Source: Phoma sp. XZ068 (Eukaryota > Ascomycota > Dothideomycetes > Pleosporales > Didymellaceae). From it: 64,000 nt of DNA. Shown here piece after piece: positions 12,774 through 22,766 of this stretch. The DNA is taken from the NCBI GenBank assembly GCA_004835665.1, contig RBKR01000008.1, positions 1,302,001 to 1,366,000 on the forward strand. The letters run 5' to 3'. A program made the position numbers and the translations under genes. The notes below the pieces were generated by a model that saw only the letters and a list, made by a program, of their open reading frames with translations, was not told the origin of the DNA and searched no databases. Numbering within the stretch: the first letter of the stretch is position 1; every line of letters begins with the position of its first letter.

Positions 12774-15275
12774 ATGCGCGTGCTCGATATCTTCAGTCTG
12801 CTGTCGGCGGCGTCGCTGGCAGCTGCAGGAGGCCACCACCTGCCCAAGCGCAACTACGCGACCAACGACTACTACGCCATACACGTCTCCCCCTCCACCT
12901 CGCCGTCAGACCTCGCCGCACACCTCGGCCTGACCTACGAGGGCCCCTTTGGCTCTCTCGACGACCACCATGTCTTCAAAGCGCCCAAGCACGACAACGA
13001 TATTGTCGAGGACGCCCGCCAAGAGCTGAAGAGGCGGCGGCGGAAGAGGGAAGCTGGGCTCGAGTCGCACCCGCTCGACGGCATCCAATTCACCCAGAAG
13101 CAGAAGCTCAAGCCCAGGCATTGGAAACGCAGTGTCATACCCCCGCGCCAGAACGTCAACGACGCCATCAACACCCAGCGCCAGGTGGCAAAGTCGCTCA
13201 GCATCCAGGACCCCATTTTCAACGAGCAGTGGCACATTTTCAACGTCAAGACCCCCGGCAACGACATCAACGTCACCAATGTATGGATGCAGGGCATCAC
13301 CGGCAAAGACGTCACCGCCTGCGTCGTCGACGACGGCCTCGATTATCTCAGCGGCGATTTGAAGGACAACTTTCTCGCAGAAGGCTCCCACGACTTCAAC
13401 GACAATGAAGACCTGCCCACGCCCAAGCTCTCCGACGACAGACACGGCACACGATGCGCTGGAGAGATTGCAGCGGGGAAGAACACTGTCTGCGGCGTGG
13501 GACTGGCATACGATGCGAAAATATCGGGCGTGCGAATCCTCTCTGGAGCCATCTCAGACATGGATGAAGCGCTAGCCATCAACTATGAGATGCAGAAAAA
13601 CGACATCTACTCGTGCTCGTGGGGTCCTCCAGACGACGGCAAGACAATGCAGGCACCAGGAATCCTGATCAAGAAGGCCATGGTGACGGCTGTTCAACAA
13701 GGCCGTGGTGGAAAGGGCTCCGTCTACGTTTTTGCAGCTGGCAACGGCGCCGCGAGCGACGACAATTGCAACTTTGATGGCTACACCAACAGCATCTACA
13801 GCATCACCGTGGGCGCTATCGACATGAACAACAAGCACCCTTACTACTCGGAAGCTTGCTCCGCTCAACTCGTCGTCACTTACAGCAGTGGAGGTGGCGA
13901 TGCCATCCACACCACAGATGTCGGTGCGAACAAGTGTACAAGCCAGCATGGAGGCACTTCAGCTGCGGGGCCGATTGGTGTCGGTGTCTATGCTTTGGTG
14001 CTACAGGCTCGTCCCGAACTCACGTGGCGCGACGTACAATGGCTTACCGTTTTGACGGCTGTACCGTTTGACGAGCCCAGCGATTGGACCAAGACTGCTC
14101 TCGGCCGCATGTACAGCCACCAATTTGGATACGGAAAGCTCGATGCATGGGCAATCGTGGAGAAAGCCAAGGACTGGAAGCTCGTCAAACCTCAAGCCTG
14201 GTTCTACTCTCCTTGGATGCACGTCAAGAAGCCGATTCCGGAAGGTCAGGAAGGTTTGGCAAGCGTCTTCGAGGTTACAGCGGATATGCTGAAGAAGGCC
14301 AACTTCGAACGCGTCGAACACATTACCCTTACTATGAATGTCAAGCACCAGCGTCGTGGCGATCTAAGTGTCGAGCTCATCTCCCCCGCCGGCATGAGCT
14401 CCCACCTCTCCACCGCTCGCCGCGATGACGAGGATATTCGCGGCTATGAAGACTGGACTTTCATGTCTGTCGCACACTGGGGCGAATCCGGTGTTGGAAA
14501 CTGGACAGTAATCGTCAAAGACACCATCCCCAACAACAAGAAAACCGGCAGCTTCACAGACTGGAAATTGCGTCTGTGGGGTGAATGCATCGACTCCTCC
14601 AAAGCCACGCTGCTCCCCATCCCCACCGAGCACGATGACGACGACCACGACAAGATTGACGACCACCCCGCACACACTACTTCCGTCACACTGCCCAGCG
14701 CTACACCCACCGTCACAGCCAATCCTTCGGACCACCCCGACCGCCCTATCAACCAGAAGCCGACAGGCACCGAGGGAGCGTCTGCAACCGCCACGACCAC
14801 GACAGCGCCTTCGGCATCCGAGACCGGGACGCCAGACGATGGGAACCTCCTACCGTCCATCTTCCCCACCTTTGGCGTCTCGCGCCGCACACAGATATGG
14901 ATTTATGGCTCCCTTGCGCTGATCCTGGTCTTCGTGTCTGGGCTGGGGGCGTACTTCTACATCGCGCGCCGCAAGCAGCAAAAGTCGTCGCGAGACGCGT
15001 ACGAGTTTGAGGTTCTCGACGACGTCGAGGATCACGAAGAGACGGGCATGCTTAGCGGTGCGGGGGCGAAGAAGAAGGGCCGCGCGAGGAGGGGAGGCGA
15101 GTTGTATGATGCATTTGCTGGTGAGAGTGATGAGGATTTGCTGAGCGATAGTGATGGAGGTGATGAAGGGCCGTACCGCGATCAGGAGAGGTATAATGAA
15201 AAATACGGCAAGGGCGATGATGACGAGGAGGGGAGCAATTTGAGTGGGAGTTCGGGCGGGAGGAGAAAGGAGTAG
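12774..15275 (+). CDS. KEX2: Kexin, Kex2-type proprotein convertase
   Basis: A single-exon 833-aa protein. A signal peptide (residues 1 to about 19) and a prodomain precede a dibasic Lys118-Arg119 where autocleavage is expected. The subtilisin (S8B) catalytic residues are all present: Asp186 in VVDDGLD, His224 in RHGTRCAGE, Asn324 of the oxyanion hole in AAGNGA, and Ser396 in GGTSAAGP. A P domain follows (about 480-620). Next come a Ser/Thr/Pro-rich stalk, one membrane helix (about 708-731) and an acidic cytosolic tail of about 100 residues. Kexins cleave after KR/RR in the late Golgi and mature secreted proteins, and KR-processed peptides in filamentous fungi. Length and order match the family. 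It is divergent to the phosphatase gene and convergent with RCL1 (236 bp apart). Confidence 0.95.
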   Translation: MRVLDIFSLLSAASLAAAGGHHLPKRNYATNDYYAIHVSPSTSPSDLAAHLGLTYEGPFGSLDDHHVFKAPKHDNDIVEDARQELKRRRRKREAGLESHPLDGIQFTQKQKLKPRHWKRSVIPPRQNVNDAINTQRQVAKSLSIQDPIFNEQWHIFNVKTPGNDINVTNVWMQGITGKDVTACVVDDGLDYLSGDLKDNFLAEGSHDFNDNEDLPTPKLSDDRHGTRCAGEIAAGKNTVCGVGLAYDAKISGVRILSGAISDMDEALAINYEMQKNDIYSCSWGPPDDGKTMQAPGILIKKAMVTAVQQGRGGKGSVYVFAAGNGAASDDNCNFDGYTNSIYSITVGAIDMNNKHPYYSEACSAQLVVTYSSGGGDAIHTTDVGANKCTSQHGGTSAAGPIGVGVYALVLQARPELTWRDVQWLTVLTAVPFDEPSDWTKTALGRMYSHQFGYGKLDAWAIVEKAKDWKLVKPQAWFYSPWMHVKKPIPEGQEGLASVFEVTADMLKKANFERVEHITLTMNVKHQRRGDLSVELISPAGMSSHLSTARRDDEDIRGYEDWTFMSVAHWGESGVGNWTVIVKDTIPNNKKTGSFTDWKLRLWGECIDSSKATLLPIPTEHDDDDHDKIDDHPAHTTSVTLPSATPTVTANPSDHPDRPINQKPTGTEGASATATTTTAPSASETGTPDDGNLLPSIFPTFGVSRRTQIWIYGSLALILVFVSGLGAYFYIARRKQQKSSRDAYEFEVLDDVEDHEETGMLSGAGAKKKGRARRGGELYDAFAGESDEDLLSDSDGGDEGPYRDQERYNEKYGKGDDDEEGSNLSGSSGGRRKE

Positions 15276-15511
15276 ATATTGATGATTTGGACGGGCGGGA
15301 GATCTACATGCTTCTTGTTATATATATGGGATGTAGGATGAGCATTGGGCGGCGTTGCGTCTTGCGTTGGACTTGCATTCGTCTCAAGTAGATCCGAGTC
15401 AATCACTCGTTGGAAGAGAATGTGCGCAGTATGCGTATCGCATTGAAATGGGTATCGTTGTTCTACATGCTTTTCCCACCCGGAACGCCTTTCTGATGCA
15501 AAATTGACAGC

Positions 15512-16732
15512 CTACGCAACCTTCCTCCCTACATTCCCTACGCCTCGCCCTACAACGCTGACTACAATCTCACCTCTATCCTCGCCCCCGCCGTTCTCCC
15601 TAAAGCCCCACCCACTCCCGCCAAAGACCTTGGAGTCTCTGGCCAGTGATATGATCTCCTCGCTTGCTAAAATGTCCTTGCCCAAGGCCACTCTGCCAAC
15701 GTCTTCCGAGCCCATGGCCATGAGCATGAGTATTGTTGGTGCAGCAACACTCTCCACGGCACCGCCCTGGGAAATCTTCTCCAGCAGCTGATACGCACAC
15801 TGCTTGCCAATCTCGTCTGCTGGCACGCCGCCCTCGGGCGGTGAACACACGTCTGCGCTGTATATACACCCCGTACTGCTCTCTGCTACTAAGCTGAGTC
15901 CAAAGCCCACTGCGCCCTTGACTTTGCCGCTGCCATGCCCTTTTTGACTGGTAGGGATCAGAGGAGCGGGCGAGGCATCGGAGAAGATGTAGGTGTCCGG
16001 CACGAACTTGTTCAGGATGCCACGCGCTTCGTGGATCATGCGCTCGTTGTTGCTCTTGGGGACTTCGACGCAGTACGCAACGCCTCTAATCTTCTTCACG
16101 CGGCCGGGGTTGAGCAGGTGCAGGGTCTTGGGCAGGCGGACCTGGTGGTTGAAGACGAGCTGGACCTCGCCGCCTGCCGACTTGCCGGTGGCCGGGGCAC
16201 AGCTGCGCTTCAGGATGCGCAGTTCGATGTTGCGCTCGATGCCGAAGGATTTGTACAGCGGGAGGATGGCGGTGCGCACCGTGTCTGCGCTGATGTCGCC
16301 GCTGGTGGTGGACGAGGTGACGCAGCCCTCGCCGTGCAGGATGACGTTGACGTTGCCTTTGCTGAAGGGCGAGAGGATGCACAGCGGAATCAGCCACCAC
16401 GACACGCCTCTCCGTGCGCACTCGCGGGGGATCTCGTGTCGGATGACGCCGCCGTGGGCGCCGAGGCCTTCTGCGGAGCCGGTGATGAGGCCGGGGCGGT
16501 AGACGAGGGTTGTACCCGTCATGGAGAATTGGACCTGGCCACCATTGGTGACGGCGTCGAGGAGGCGCACAAAGTTTGTCTCATAGCGTGTGAGGCCGGG
16601 GTTGGTGGACGAGGAGCGGATTTGCGAGATGCGCACGGGGCGGCCGGTGAGGGTGGCGAGCAGCAGGCGCGCAATCAGGTGGCGGTGGCCGGTGAAGTTG
16701 AGGGGCTGCTGGAGGGCTTCGTCGGCGGCCAT
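15512..16732 (-). CDS. RCL1: Rcl1, RNA 3'-terminal phosphate cyclase-like protein
   Basis: An intronless 406-aa protein beginning MAADEALQQPLNFTGHRHLI. The fold of the RNA 3'-phosphate cyclase family is clear: ATLTGRPVRISQIRS and NPGL at the start, GTTLVYRPGLITG, then ELRILKRSCAP and IRGVAYCVEV. The wording is that of the Rcl1 branch (18S rRNA processing, partner of the GTPase Bms1 in the nucleolar small-subunit processome) rather than the catalytic RtcA branch, which carries an active-site His in a conserved C-terminal motif. I assign Rcl1 by these blocks; the distinction from RtcA is from memory. It shares a 223-bp intergenic region head-to-head with the RTC4-domain gene. Confidence 0.88.
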   Translation of the reverse strand: MAADEALQQPLNFTGHRHLIARLLLATLTGRPVRISQIRSSSTNPGLTRYETNFVRLLDAVTNGGQVQFSMTGTTLVYRPGLITGSAEGLGAHGGVIRHEIPRECARRGVSWWLIPLCILSPFSKGNVNVILHGEGCVTSSTTSGDISADTVRTAILPLYKSFGIERNIELRILKRSCAPATGKSAGGEVQLVFNHQVRLPKTLHLLNPGRVKKIRGVAYCVEVPKSNNERMIHEARGILNKFVPDTYIFSDASPAPLIPTSQKGHGSGKVKGAVGFGLSLVAESSTGCIYSADVCSPPEGGVPADEIGKQCAYQLLEKISQGGAVESVAAPTILMLMAMGSEDVGRVALGKDILASEEIISLARDSKVFGGSGWGFRENGGGEDRGEIVVSVVGRGVGNVGRKVA

Positions 16733-16955
16733 GGTGGAGGAGGTGGGGAGTCGTCTCGTGGGTGGTGAGAGTGAATGTGAGCTCGATGCGGGAACTTTTT
16801 CTCTAATCGATAAGCAGGGCGCGCTAAATTAGCGCCAACGCGGGTGTCCGGCGGCGCGTCGTCGAGGGAGCGCGACGACCAACGTTCTTGCCGAGCTTCG
16901 TTCTCCCACCTCTCGTGAGTCGTGGTGGTGGTCCTAGGCCGGTGCTCGTTCTCCC
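16733..16955. promoter_or_regulatory. Bidirectional promoter, RCL1 / RTC4-domain gene
   Basis: These 223 bp separate two ATGs on opposite strands. The segment is GC-rich and contains ACGCG and GGCGCG type blocks and an AATTAGCG stretch near 16,826. Both genes must start transcription here. Confidence 0.55.
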
Positions 16956-18662
16956 ATGGCAACACCACGTCGGCGGGTAGGCCAGACAAAGGACGGCGCA
17001 TCACCGCTGCTTCGAATTGTGGGTGGGAAGCCGCACGCTCGCGACGACGATCATGCCGAAGTACTGCGGAGCCCAGACCCAATGCAAGAGGGACTCACAG
17101 CTCAAGAATGGGATGAGCTAGAGCTGAATAGAGACCCTGCGTCTTCAGACGCTGAGGAGCTGCGAGCTCCCCCAGCGTCCTCAAAGCCCACGTCCAAGTC
17201 GAATTCCAGCAGTGAAGACGCACTGAAGAAGCCACCGGGCTCTTCTCGAAAACGGAAAGCAGAGTTGCCGCGACCGGGACGAGAGCCCGAGCCAGGCCTG
17301 CGAAAGCCCGCACCGAAGAAGACTCGCCCGGCTGCCCCGCGAGTGCCTCAGAGAGGCCGCTACGAGCAGAGTCGCGCGGCGAAGGACGAGCTTGAAGGAG
17401 ACAAGGAGAATACAAGCGGCAAGCAGACGCCTCCTGCTTCCTCGGGGGACAACTGGGGGTTTGGCATCCACTCGAGCCAGACCTCACAAAAGGGCCCGAA
17501 GAAGACGTTTGCGAGTAGAAACAAGGCCAAAAACATACATACTGCACCACCGTCCGCAAAGCAATCGAGTCAAACCCCCGTCAAATTCAAGTCAAAGCCC
17601 AGTCAGGTGCCACGGTTATCGTCAAACACGAGGGCACAGGACAATGGCAGTGACAGCCTGTCGTCAATGGGCGAAGATGAGCTGGATGGCTTGCTGGGCT
17701 TGTCAGATCTCGAATCGGTGGATGAGAAGCCCACAAGGAGGCCAGAAGATCCAGAACTGCGAAGAGTACCGCCCCAAAAGAAGAAGCTCCCGCAGACTGG
17801 TGGCAATGCTCCCGATTCGACGGCCCTAAATGATGCAGAACTCAGCAGTTTACTGAAGCCATCTTTGCGTGAACAACTTGGTTTGACCGACGCACCAGAT
17901 TCGTCTCTACCTGCCTCAAGCGCTCCACAAGAAGACATGGATAACATCGACTCGTACGTACGAGAACTGCCCGCCGAAGTAGAAGAGGGTACCGCATGCC
18001 CGATCTGCAATGAGCCAGTTGACCAACTCTATTACTGGGACTTCTGGATAACTCGCAACAAGACAATCAAGAACCAAGCCGCCTTCTGCCACGCTCACAA
18101 GAAGGCGACCGCACAAAAACACTATTCTACCGAGGGCTACCCGACAATAGACTGGGCCATGCTCCCCAAGCGCATAAAACAGCACCGCATGGCCCTCCAT
18201 AAAGTTCTCACCGGCGACACTACCTCGACCTACCGCACCCGCTACGAGCCCCTCGCCCTCACAGGAAAGGCCGCCGCCGTGCCCTCCAAACGGCAAGATC
18301 TCTCCCCGTCAAAACGCGCCCAGCTCGAATCCAACGCCCTCGACGACAACGCCGTATACCCGGGCTACTACGGTCCGCGCGGTCGGCGCCTGATGACCGA
18401 ATCCGTCATGGCCCTGCTCAGGACCGAGATACAGCGCAGCACCGACCCCGTCGTGCAGTCCTCTGGGCCCGCCACATTTGTCCAGGCCGTGCTCGTGCCC
18501 GAGGTGAGTGTGCGCCTGATCATGGAGGATCTGCAGGTCGACTGGGAGGAGGCCGAGGAAGTCAGGGAGAGAACCTTTGAGATGGGCGTATTGCTGAACG
18601 AAGAAATTGAGGATGAAGTGCTGGTGGGAGATGAGGGCGAGGAAAATGAGTATCACCATTGA
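16956..18662 (+). CDS. RTC4-like domain protein
   Basis: An intronless 568-aa protein. Residues 1-340 are hydrophilic, Ser/Pro/Lys-rich and probably disordered, with several basic clusters (PGSSRKRKAE, KPAPKKTRP) that could be nuclear localisation signals. The C-terminal 220 residues match the RTC4-like domain. They begin with a CPICNEPV metal-binding pair near residue 347 and a conserved FCHAHKK, then YPGYYGPRGRRLM, and end with AVLVPEVSVRLIMEDLQV. The domain is named after yeast Rtc4 (restriction of telomere capping), whose biochemical role is not settled. The family call is firm; any telomere role here is inference. Confidence 0.85.
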   Translation: MATPRRRVGQTKDGASPLLRIVGGKPHARDDDHAEVLRSPDPMQEGLTAQEWDELELNRDPASSDAEELRAPPASSKPTSKSNSSSEDALKKPPGSSRKRKAELPRPGREPEPGLRKPAPKKTRPAAPRVPQRGRYEQSRAAKDELEGDKENTSGKQTPPASSGDNWGFGIHSSQTSQKGPKKTFASRNKAKNIHTAPPSAKQSSQTPVKFKSKPSQVPRLSSNTRAQDNGSDSLSSMGEDELDGLLGLSDLESVDEKPTRRPEDPELRRVPPQKKKLPQTGGNAPDSTALNDAELSSLLKPSLREQLGLTDAPDSSLPASSAPQEDMDNIDSYVRELPAEVEEGTACPICNEPVDQLYYWDFWITRNKTIKNQAAFCHAHKKATAQKHYSTEGYPTIDWAMLPKRIKQHRMALHKVLTGDTTSTYRTRYEPLALTGKAAAVPSKRQDLSPSKRAQLESNALDDNAVYPGYYGPRGRRLMTESVMALLRTEIQRSTDPVVQSSGPATFVQAVLVPEVSVRLIMEDLQVDWEEAEEVRERTFEMGVLLNEEIEDEVLVGDEGEENEYHH

Positions 18663-18911
18663 TTATCATCATTGATATCGTCACTGGGTGATGGATACGT
18701 TGACGTATGACGAGGTTAGGACTTTGACTCTAGTGTGACTTCTTGATACCCTGGCATAATTAGCGGTATGCAAATTTACTTTTATCTCCCAAGTTCCCTT
18801 GTTCTCCACTGGCATGTTATTAGTACGGTATGGCAAAAGTAAGAGCGTCAATGTGGTTGATGTCGTGAATAGTCATGTTCATTTCTCTTATATCGTTAAG
18901 ACTGTCTGGGT

Positions 18912-20329
18912 CTACAGCTCATCTCTCTTCCTCCTCTGGCCCCCTTCTTGCTGCTGGGCTTGCTCAAACTTCTCTCTCTCGACGTTTTCCTCCCACATCT
19001 TCTTCTTCGGATTCCTTGGCTTATCGCTCTCCTTCAACACCGTCCCGTCACCTCTGACCACCGGCCCCTCTTCATCCGGCTGCTGTCTCTGTTCCCTCAA
19101 CTGAGGGTGTACCTCTTCTTCCTGCTGCTGCTGCTGCTGCTGCTGTTGTTGTTGTGCCTGTTCCGCCATCTTACCAACTTGTTGACTTACTGAACCTGGC
19201 GGACTAGGATCGCCTTGGTGATATCCTCTGCCTCCGCCTCCGACGCGGATATAGTTCTGTGGCGGTGGGGCGTTGGGATCGCTGTTCCGTCTAGGTGGGC
19301 TGCCGGTAGCACTGGGCTTGACAATCAGACTCGTGCTTGAGTCCAAGGGCACAGCGAGCGACGACGACTTTCCAGATGCTGTTGCTGCGGTGCCAACCCC
19401 GACTATCCCAAAGACGATGCGGAAAAGAAGCTTCAGCGGCCAGATTAGAAACCAGGTCAGCGGTCCGTATAGCCAGCGGCGGAAGATGAGCCAGATGATA
19501 GTTGTGATGAGGATGTAGAAGGTGGTTTCGAGATACCAGGTATCGCTCTTTGTGCTTTTCAGCAATGTTGTGACCAGGGTTCTGCTATTTGCGAGGAGTG
19601 TGTTGAGGTCGGAGTACTTCTCTCCAAGGTCGGCGAGTGCGGCGGTGGATTGTTCAAGGGTTTCTTGGGCAAAGCGAGAGCGTGAGAGCTCGTTTTGCAT
19701 CAACTGGTGCGTTCGTCGGAGAGCAGCTGTCACGTCTGATGAGGCTTGGGCGACAATTTCTTCTTCGGCAAGTCCCTTGTTCTGCCTGCGTTGGCGGTAT
19801 GTGGACGAGGGTGTCGAGGCGCCGGATTGGAGGTTCGAGAAGAGGAGCTCTCGTTCCTTGAGCTTTGCGCGTTCGGCGTTGTGCTTGGCGGTAAGCTGGG
19901 CCTTGCGGTATTGGGATCTTGATCTGTTGATTCGAGTCAGTTTTGTGCTCCTAATGCAGCATTCTCAGTGCGTTGCGCTTACGACTTCAGGTCTTCTTTC
20001 AAGCGTGCAACTAGAACGGCAAGCCTGGACCGTTCGCTTTCTTTCGCACTGTCTCGTCTCTTAGCGAGCCCGCCGGAGCCCTGCTGCAGTATGTCTTCGA
20101 CTTCTTGCGTCAGCAGCTCCAGTTCCTCCTCTATGCTCTTCAAGCTCTCGTGGATCTCGGCACTCAGTTCCAGGCGCACATCTCCCTCTTCTCCGTGCAA
20201 TGGCTGCGACCCAGGCTGGAAGTCTAACTTGGCGAGGCGTTGAATGAGCTGTCCAGCAGACTTGTTGGACTCTGTCAGGGCGGTCAGGCGGGTGTTGAGC
20301 GTCTGTGTGGTGCGTGGTAGCGGCGCCAT
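18912..20329 (-). CDS. SEC20: Sec20-type t-SNARE with C-terminal RDEL
   Basis: Two exons, 20329-19983 and 19923-18912, give 452 aa. The N-terminal half is coiled-coil (LTQEVEDIL and similar heptads). The Sec20/BNIP1 domain follows, with ALRRTHQLMQNEL and the SNARE-like core FAQETLEQSTAALADLGEKY. Next is a membrane segment at about residues 246-263 and a second hydrophobic stretch at about 270-291. Sec20 is the Qb SNARE for Golgi-to-ER retrograde fusion, acting with Ufe1, Use1 and Tip20. The lumenal tail is Pro/Gly-rich, carries a tract of about 11 glutamines encoded by a CTG/TTG repeat (about 19,120-19,155), and ends KRDEL. Yeast Sec20 ends in HDEL, so this is probably a functional retrieval signal. 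Confidence 0.92.
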
Positions 20330-20615
20330 TGTGCATCGTAATAGGTGTTCGAATGCGATGCTATGACGGAGGGGAGCTGTCCAGCTGGCCGTTTAGACCC
20401 ACCGCGCCAATTGAAAAGCGGCGCGCACGGACTTCTCATTCGAAAGTGAGCGTCCCAGCATCCAACGGTCCTTCGAGGTGTTGTCGTCGTGCTCCGATTG
20501 TAAGCTGCCCCTCAGACTCGCAACCAGGCCTGGACCCCCGCTGATTTGATGCCCCAGTCTCCCTTGTCCTCCGCGCATCGCCCTCGGCCACATCGTCCTC
20601 CGCATCACCGCCATC
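20330..20615. promoter_or_regulatory. Bidirectional promoter, SEC20 / mL53
   Basis: These 286 bp separate two divergent start codons. There is no open frame of interest; a CCTCCGC/CATCG-rich leader precedes the mL53 ATG. Confidence 0.5.
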
Positions 20616-21046
20616 ATGATCACCCGTTTCCTCACCGAAGTCCGCGTTGCATTCAATCCATTCAGTCCTCGCTCGAAGCCTGCCCGGTTATTCCTCTCGC
20701 TCATTCCTGCCGACGCCCGCGCCAATGGCATGACGGTCCAGTCGAAGATGCTGCCCCGGACAAGCAAGGAGAATGCGACATTAGGCGTCAAGTTTAGTAC
20801 GTGCCTGCCCTTTCAGACGTGCCGCAGCAGCATGGCACCATGGCAGTCTCTGCGAGCTTGCCAAAGTCTGCCATCTTTGATCCTCTGGGCCCTCCATCGA
20901 AAGGTACAACAGGCTAACCCGTGTGTTTAGAAGACGGCAAGGAGATGAACCTCGACCTGAGCAACATGCGGATAACAGAAGTCATGGAGCAGGTGGACCG
21001 GCATTCAAGAACGCTGGCGCGCAAGGAGGAATTGACAGGCAACTAA
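20616..21046 (+). CDS. MRPL44: Mitochondrial ribosomal protein mL53 (yeast Mrpl44)
   Basis: Two exons, 20616-20796 and 20931-21046, give a 98-aa protein; the 134-bp intron has a GTACGT donor. The start MITRFLTEVRVAFNPFSPRS followed by KPARLFLSLIP and the C-terminal half (DGKEMNLDLSNMRITEVMEQ) match fungal mL53/Mrpl44 of the mitochondrial large subunit. The N-terminus is basic and poor in acidic residues, fitting a mitochondrial targeting sequence. Each exon alone is short and easily missed. The gene is divergent from SEC20 and converges on the pyrophosphatase gene. Confidence 0.88.
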
Positions 21047-21287
21047 GGGCCTTTGCAGACACTGCTCACAGCTGTATCAACATGTATATCAACAGCATCG
21101 CACGGAGTCACGGTACAGGCTGCGGATTGCATGTGAGGATGATGATCATTTGGGATGATTCTATGTAATGTTGCCAATGATAGGCTTTTTCCCCAGTCAC
21201 GGTTCAAGCGTTAGCGATGCGATATGCCGTCGCCTTCCACATAAGCCGTCCACCCTGACCTTGCTGCTGTGCGGTGATTCCAGACTT

Positions 21288-22328
21288 CTAACTGGAAGGG
21301 GCACCAGAGATGTAGAACCACTTGTCAATGCTGGAGTCGATGGGAGCAGGAGACTTGTCCTCGCCAGCGGGGATGTTCAGCGAGCTGGTGTCGGTCTTGT
21401 CGGCAGAGTGGGAGAGAGTGGCGTTGGTGAGAGCAATGTCGTTCTTGGCAGTCTTACCAGCAACGAGCTTCTCCCAAGACTCGGCGCACTCACGGACAAT
21501 GTCCATGGCGTACTTCTTGTTCTTGCACTCGCCAGAGAAGGCAAACTGGTTCTCGGGCTTGCCGTCGGGGATCTTGTAGATGCGGAACCACTCGTTGGTG
21601 GCACGCAGAAGACCGGGCAGGTGGCGCTCGACGTCCTCGACGTCGTTGAGCTTGGGAGCCAAGGGGTCGTTGACGTTGACGACAATGATCTTCCAGTCAG
21701 TCTCGCCCTCGTCGAGCAGAGCCATGACACCGAGGACCTTGACCTGGATAACGTCACCGGGCTTGTTGACGAGCTCACCGATCTCGCAGACGTCGAGCGG
21801 GTCGTTGTCGCCGTTGGCCTTGGTCTCGGGGTGTGTCACGTTGGGGTCCTCCCATGTCTGCAGCAGCCGTCAGTACTCGGGGTCGCGTCCGATATCGGGC
21901 TGGGGTCACCATACCTGGGGGAAGGCACCGTAGTTCCAGAGGTAGCCCTTGTGGGGGAAGCAGTTGCGGACGAAGCGGAGCTTGCCCTTCTTGGTGTCCT
22001 GCTTGATGGGGTTCAGGGTCTCCTCCTTGGAGATCTGTTGGGGCTGTCAGTGGCAGGTCGCCATGGCGGGGTAGCAGGGCGGCGCCGACGGGGCTCCTGG
22101 CGCTCCTGGCGCGCGAGGGCACTCAATGGCAGTCGGGCGGGGGGCACGCACCTCCATCTTCGCGTTGGTCCAGCGGGGGACCTCGACGACCATGTTGAGG
22201 ATGGTCTGCTGCTCGTTGGCGTAGAGCGGGATGTCGTGCCATGCCGAGATGGGCTGGCCGTCCTTCTCGATGAAGACGCGGTGCTCGAGCGTGTTCGCCG
22301 CAGCGACCTTGCGGGTGGTGTAGGCCAT
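21288..22328 (-). CDS. IPP1: Soluble inorganic pyrophosphatase
   Basis: Three exons in transcript order: 22328-22152, 22034-21915 and 21857-21288. Together they encode 288 aa with all junctions in phase 0. The family I pyrophosphatase signature DNDPLDV, in a GDNDPLDVCEIG context, supplies metal-binding aspartates. EVPRWTNAKMEI, KGYLWNYGAFPQTWEDP and the C-terminal half match fungal cytosolic Ipp1. The enzyme hydrolyses PPi to two phosphates and drives biosynthetic reactions; it is usually essential. Codon use is strongly biased to C-ending codons (GTC, GAC, AAG), as expected for a highly expressed gene. Confidence 0.95.
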
Positions 22329-22766
22329 GGTGGACAGTCCTGACTTGTGGTGTGTGGAGGGGGTGGTGGAGGGAGAGAAGTGCTGCTGGATTTTGTCGAG
22401 GCGCTGGAGGGGTCTAGTGGGGCGGGCAGGCGCAGGCGGGCGGTGTTGGTTAGCCAGTGTGACGAGCGTCTGTCTGCATGGGGCAGACGCGGGCCTGGAG
22501 AAGGACAATTGCGGTTGCAGAAGTGCGCGCTTGGCTGTGTTGAGCCTCAGCAGCGATCGCGGGCAGTGCATGCAGATGGTATTTATCAGGGAGTCGGCTA
22601 GGTCGATGGCCGGCAGCGCTCCTCTTGCTCAAACCGAGGTGTGGGAGCTGCGCGCGGGTGTTTTCCACGGGCACCCGCAGCCACACCGCACGGACGCCTC
22701 GAGCCTCACTGGCGTGCGTGGGGAAGCCACTCTGGAAGCTTGTAGGAATATGCGAGAGGGCAGCAT
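22329..22766. promoter_or_regulatory. Promoter of the pyrophosphatase gene
   Basis: This 438-bp stretch lies between the pyrophosphatase start and the stop of the next upstream minus-strand gene. It holds the promoter and 5' leader of the former and the 3' UTR of the latter. Nothing further is recognised. Confidence 0.45.

Noticed and set aside
15935..16768. 277-codon plus-strand ORF over RCL1
   Set aside because: Shadow of the GC-rich RCL1 coding strand; Gly/Ala/Asp-rich low-complexity translation.
21168..22343. 391-codon plus-strand ORF over the pyrophosphatase gene
   Set aside because: Antisense shadow caused by strong codon bias in a conserved three-exon gene; its translation is Val/Leu/Gly-rich without motifs.
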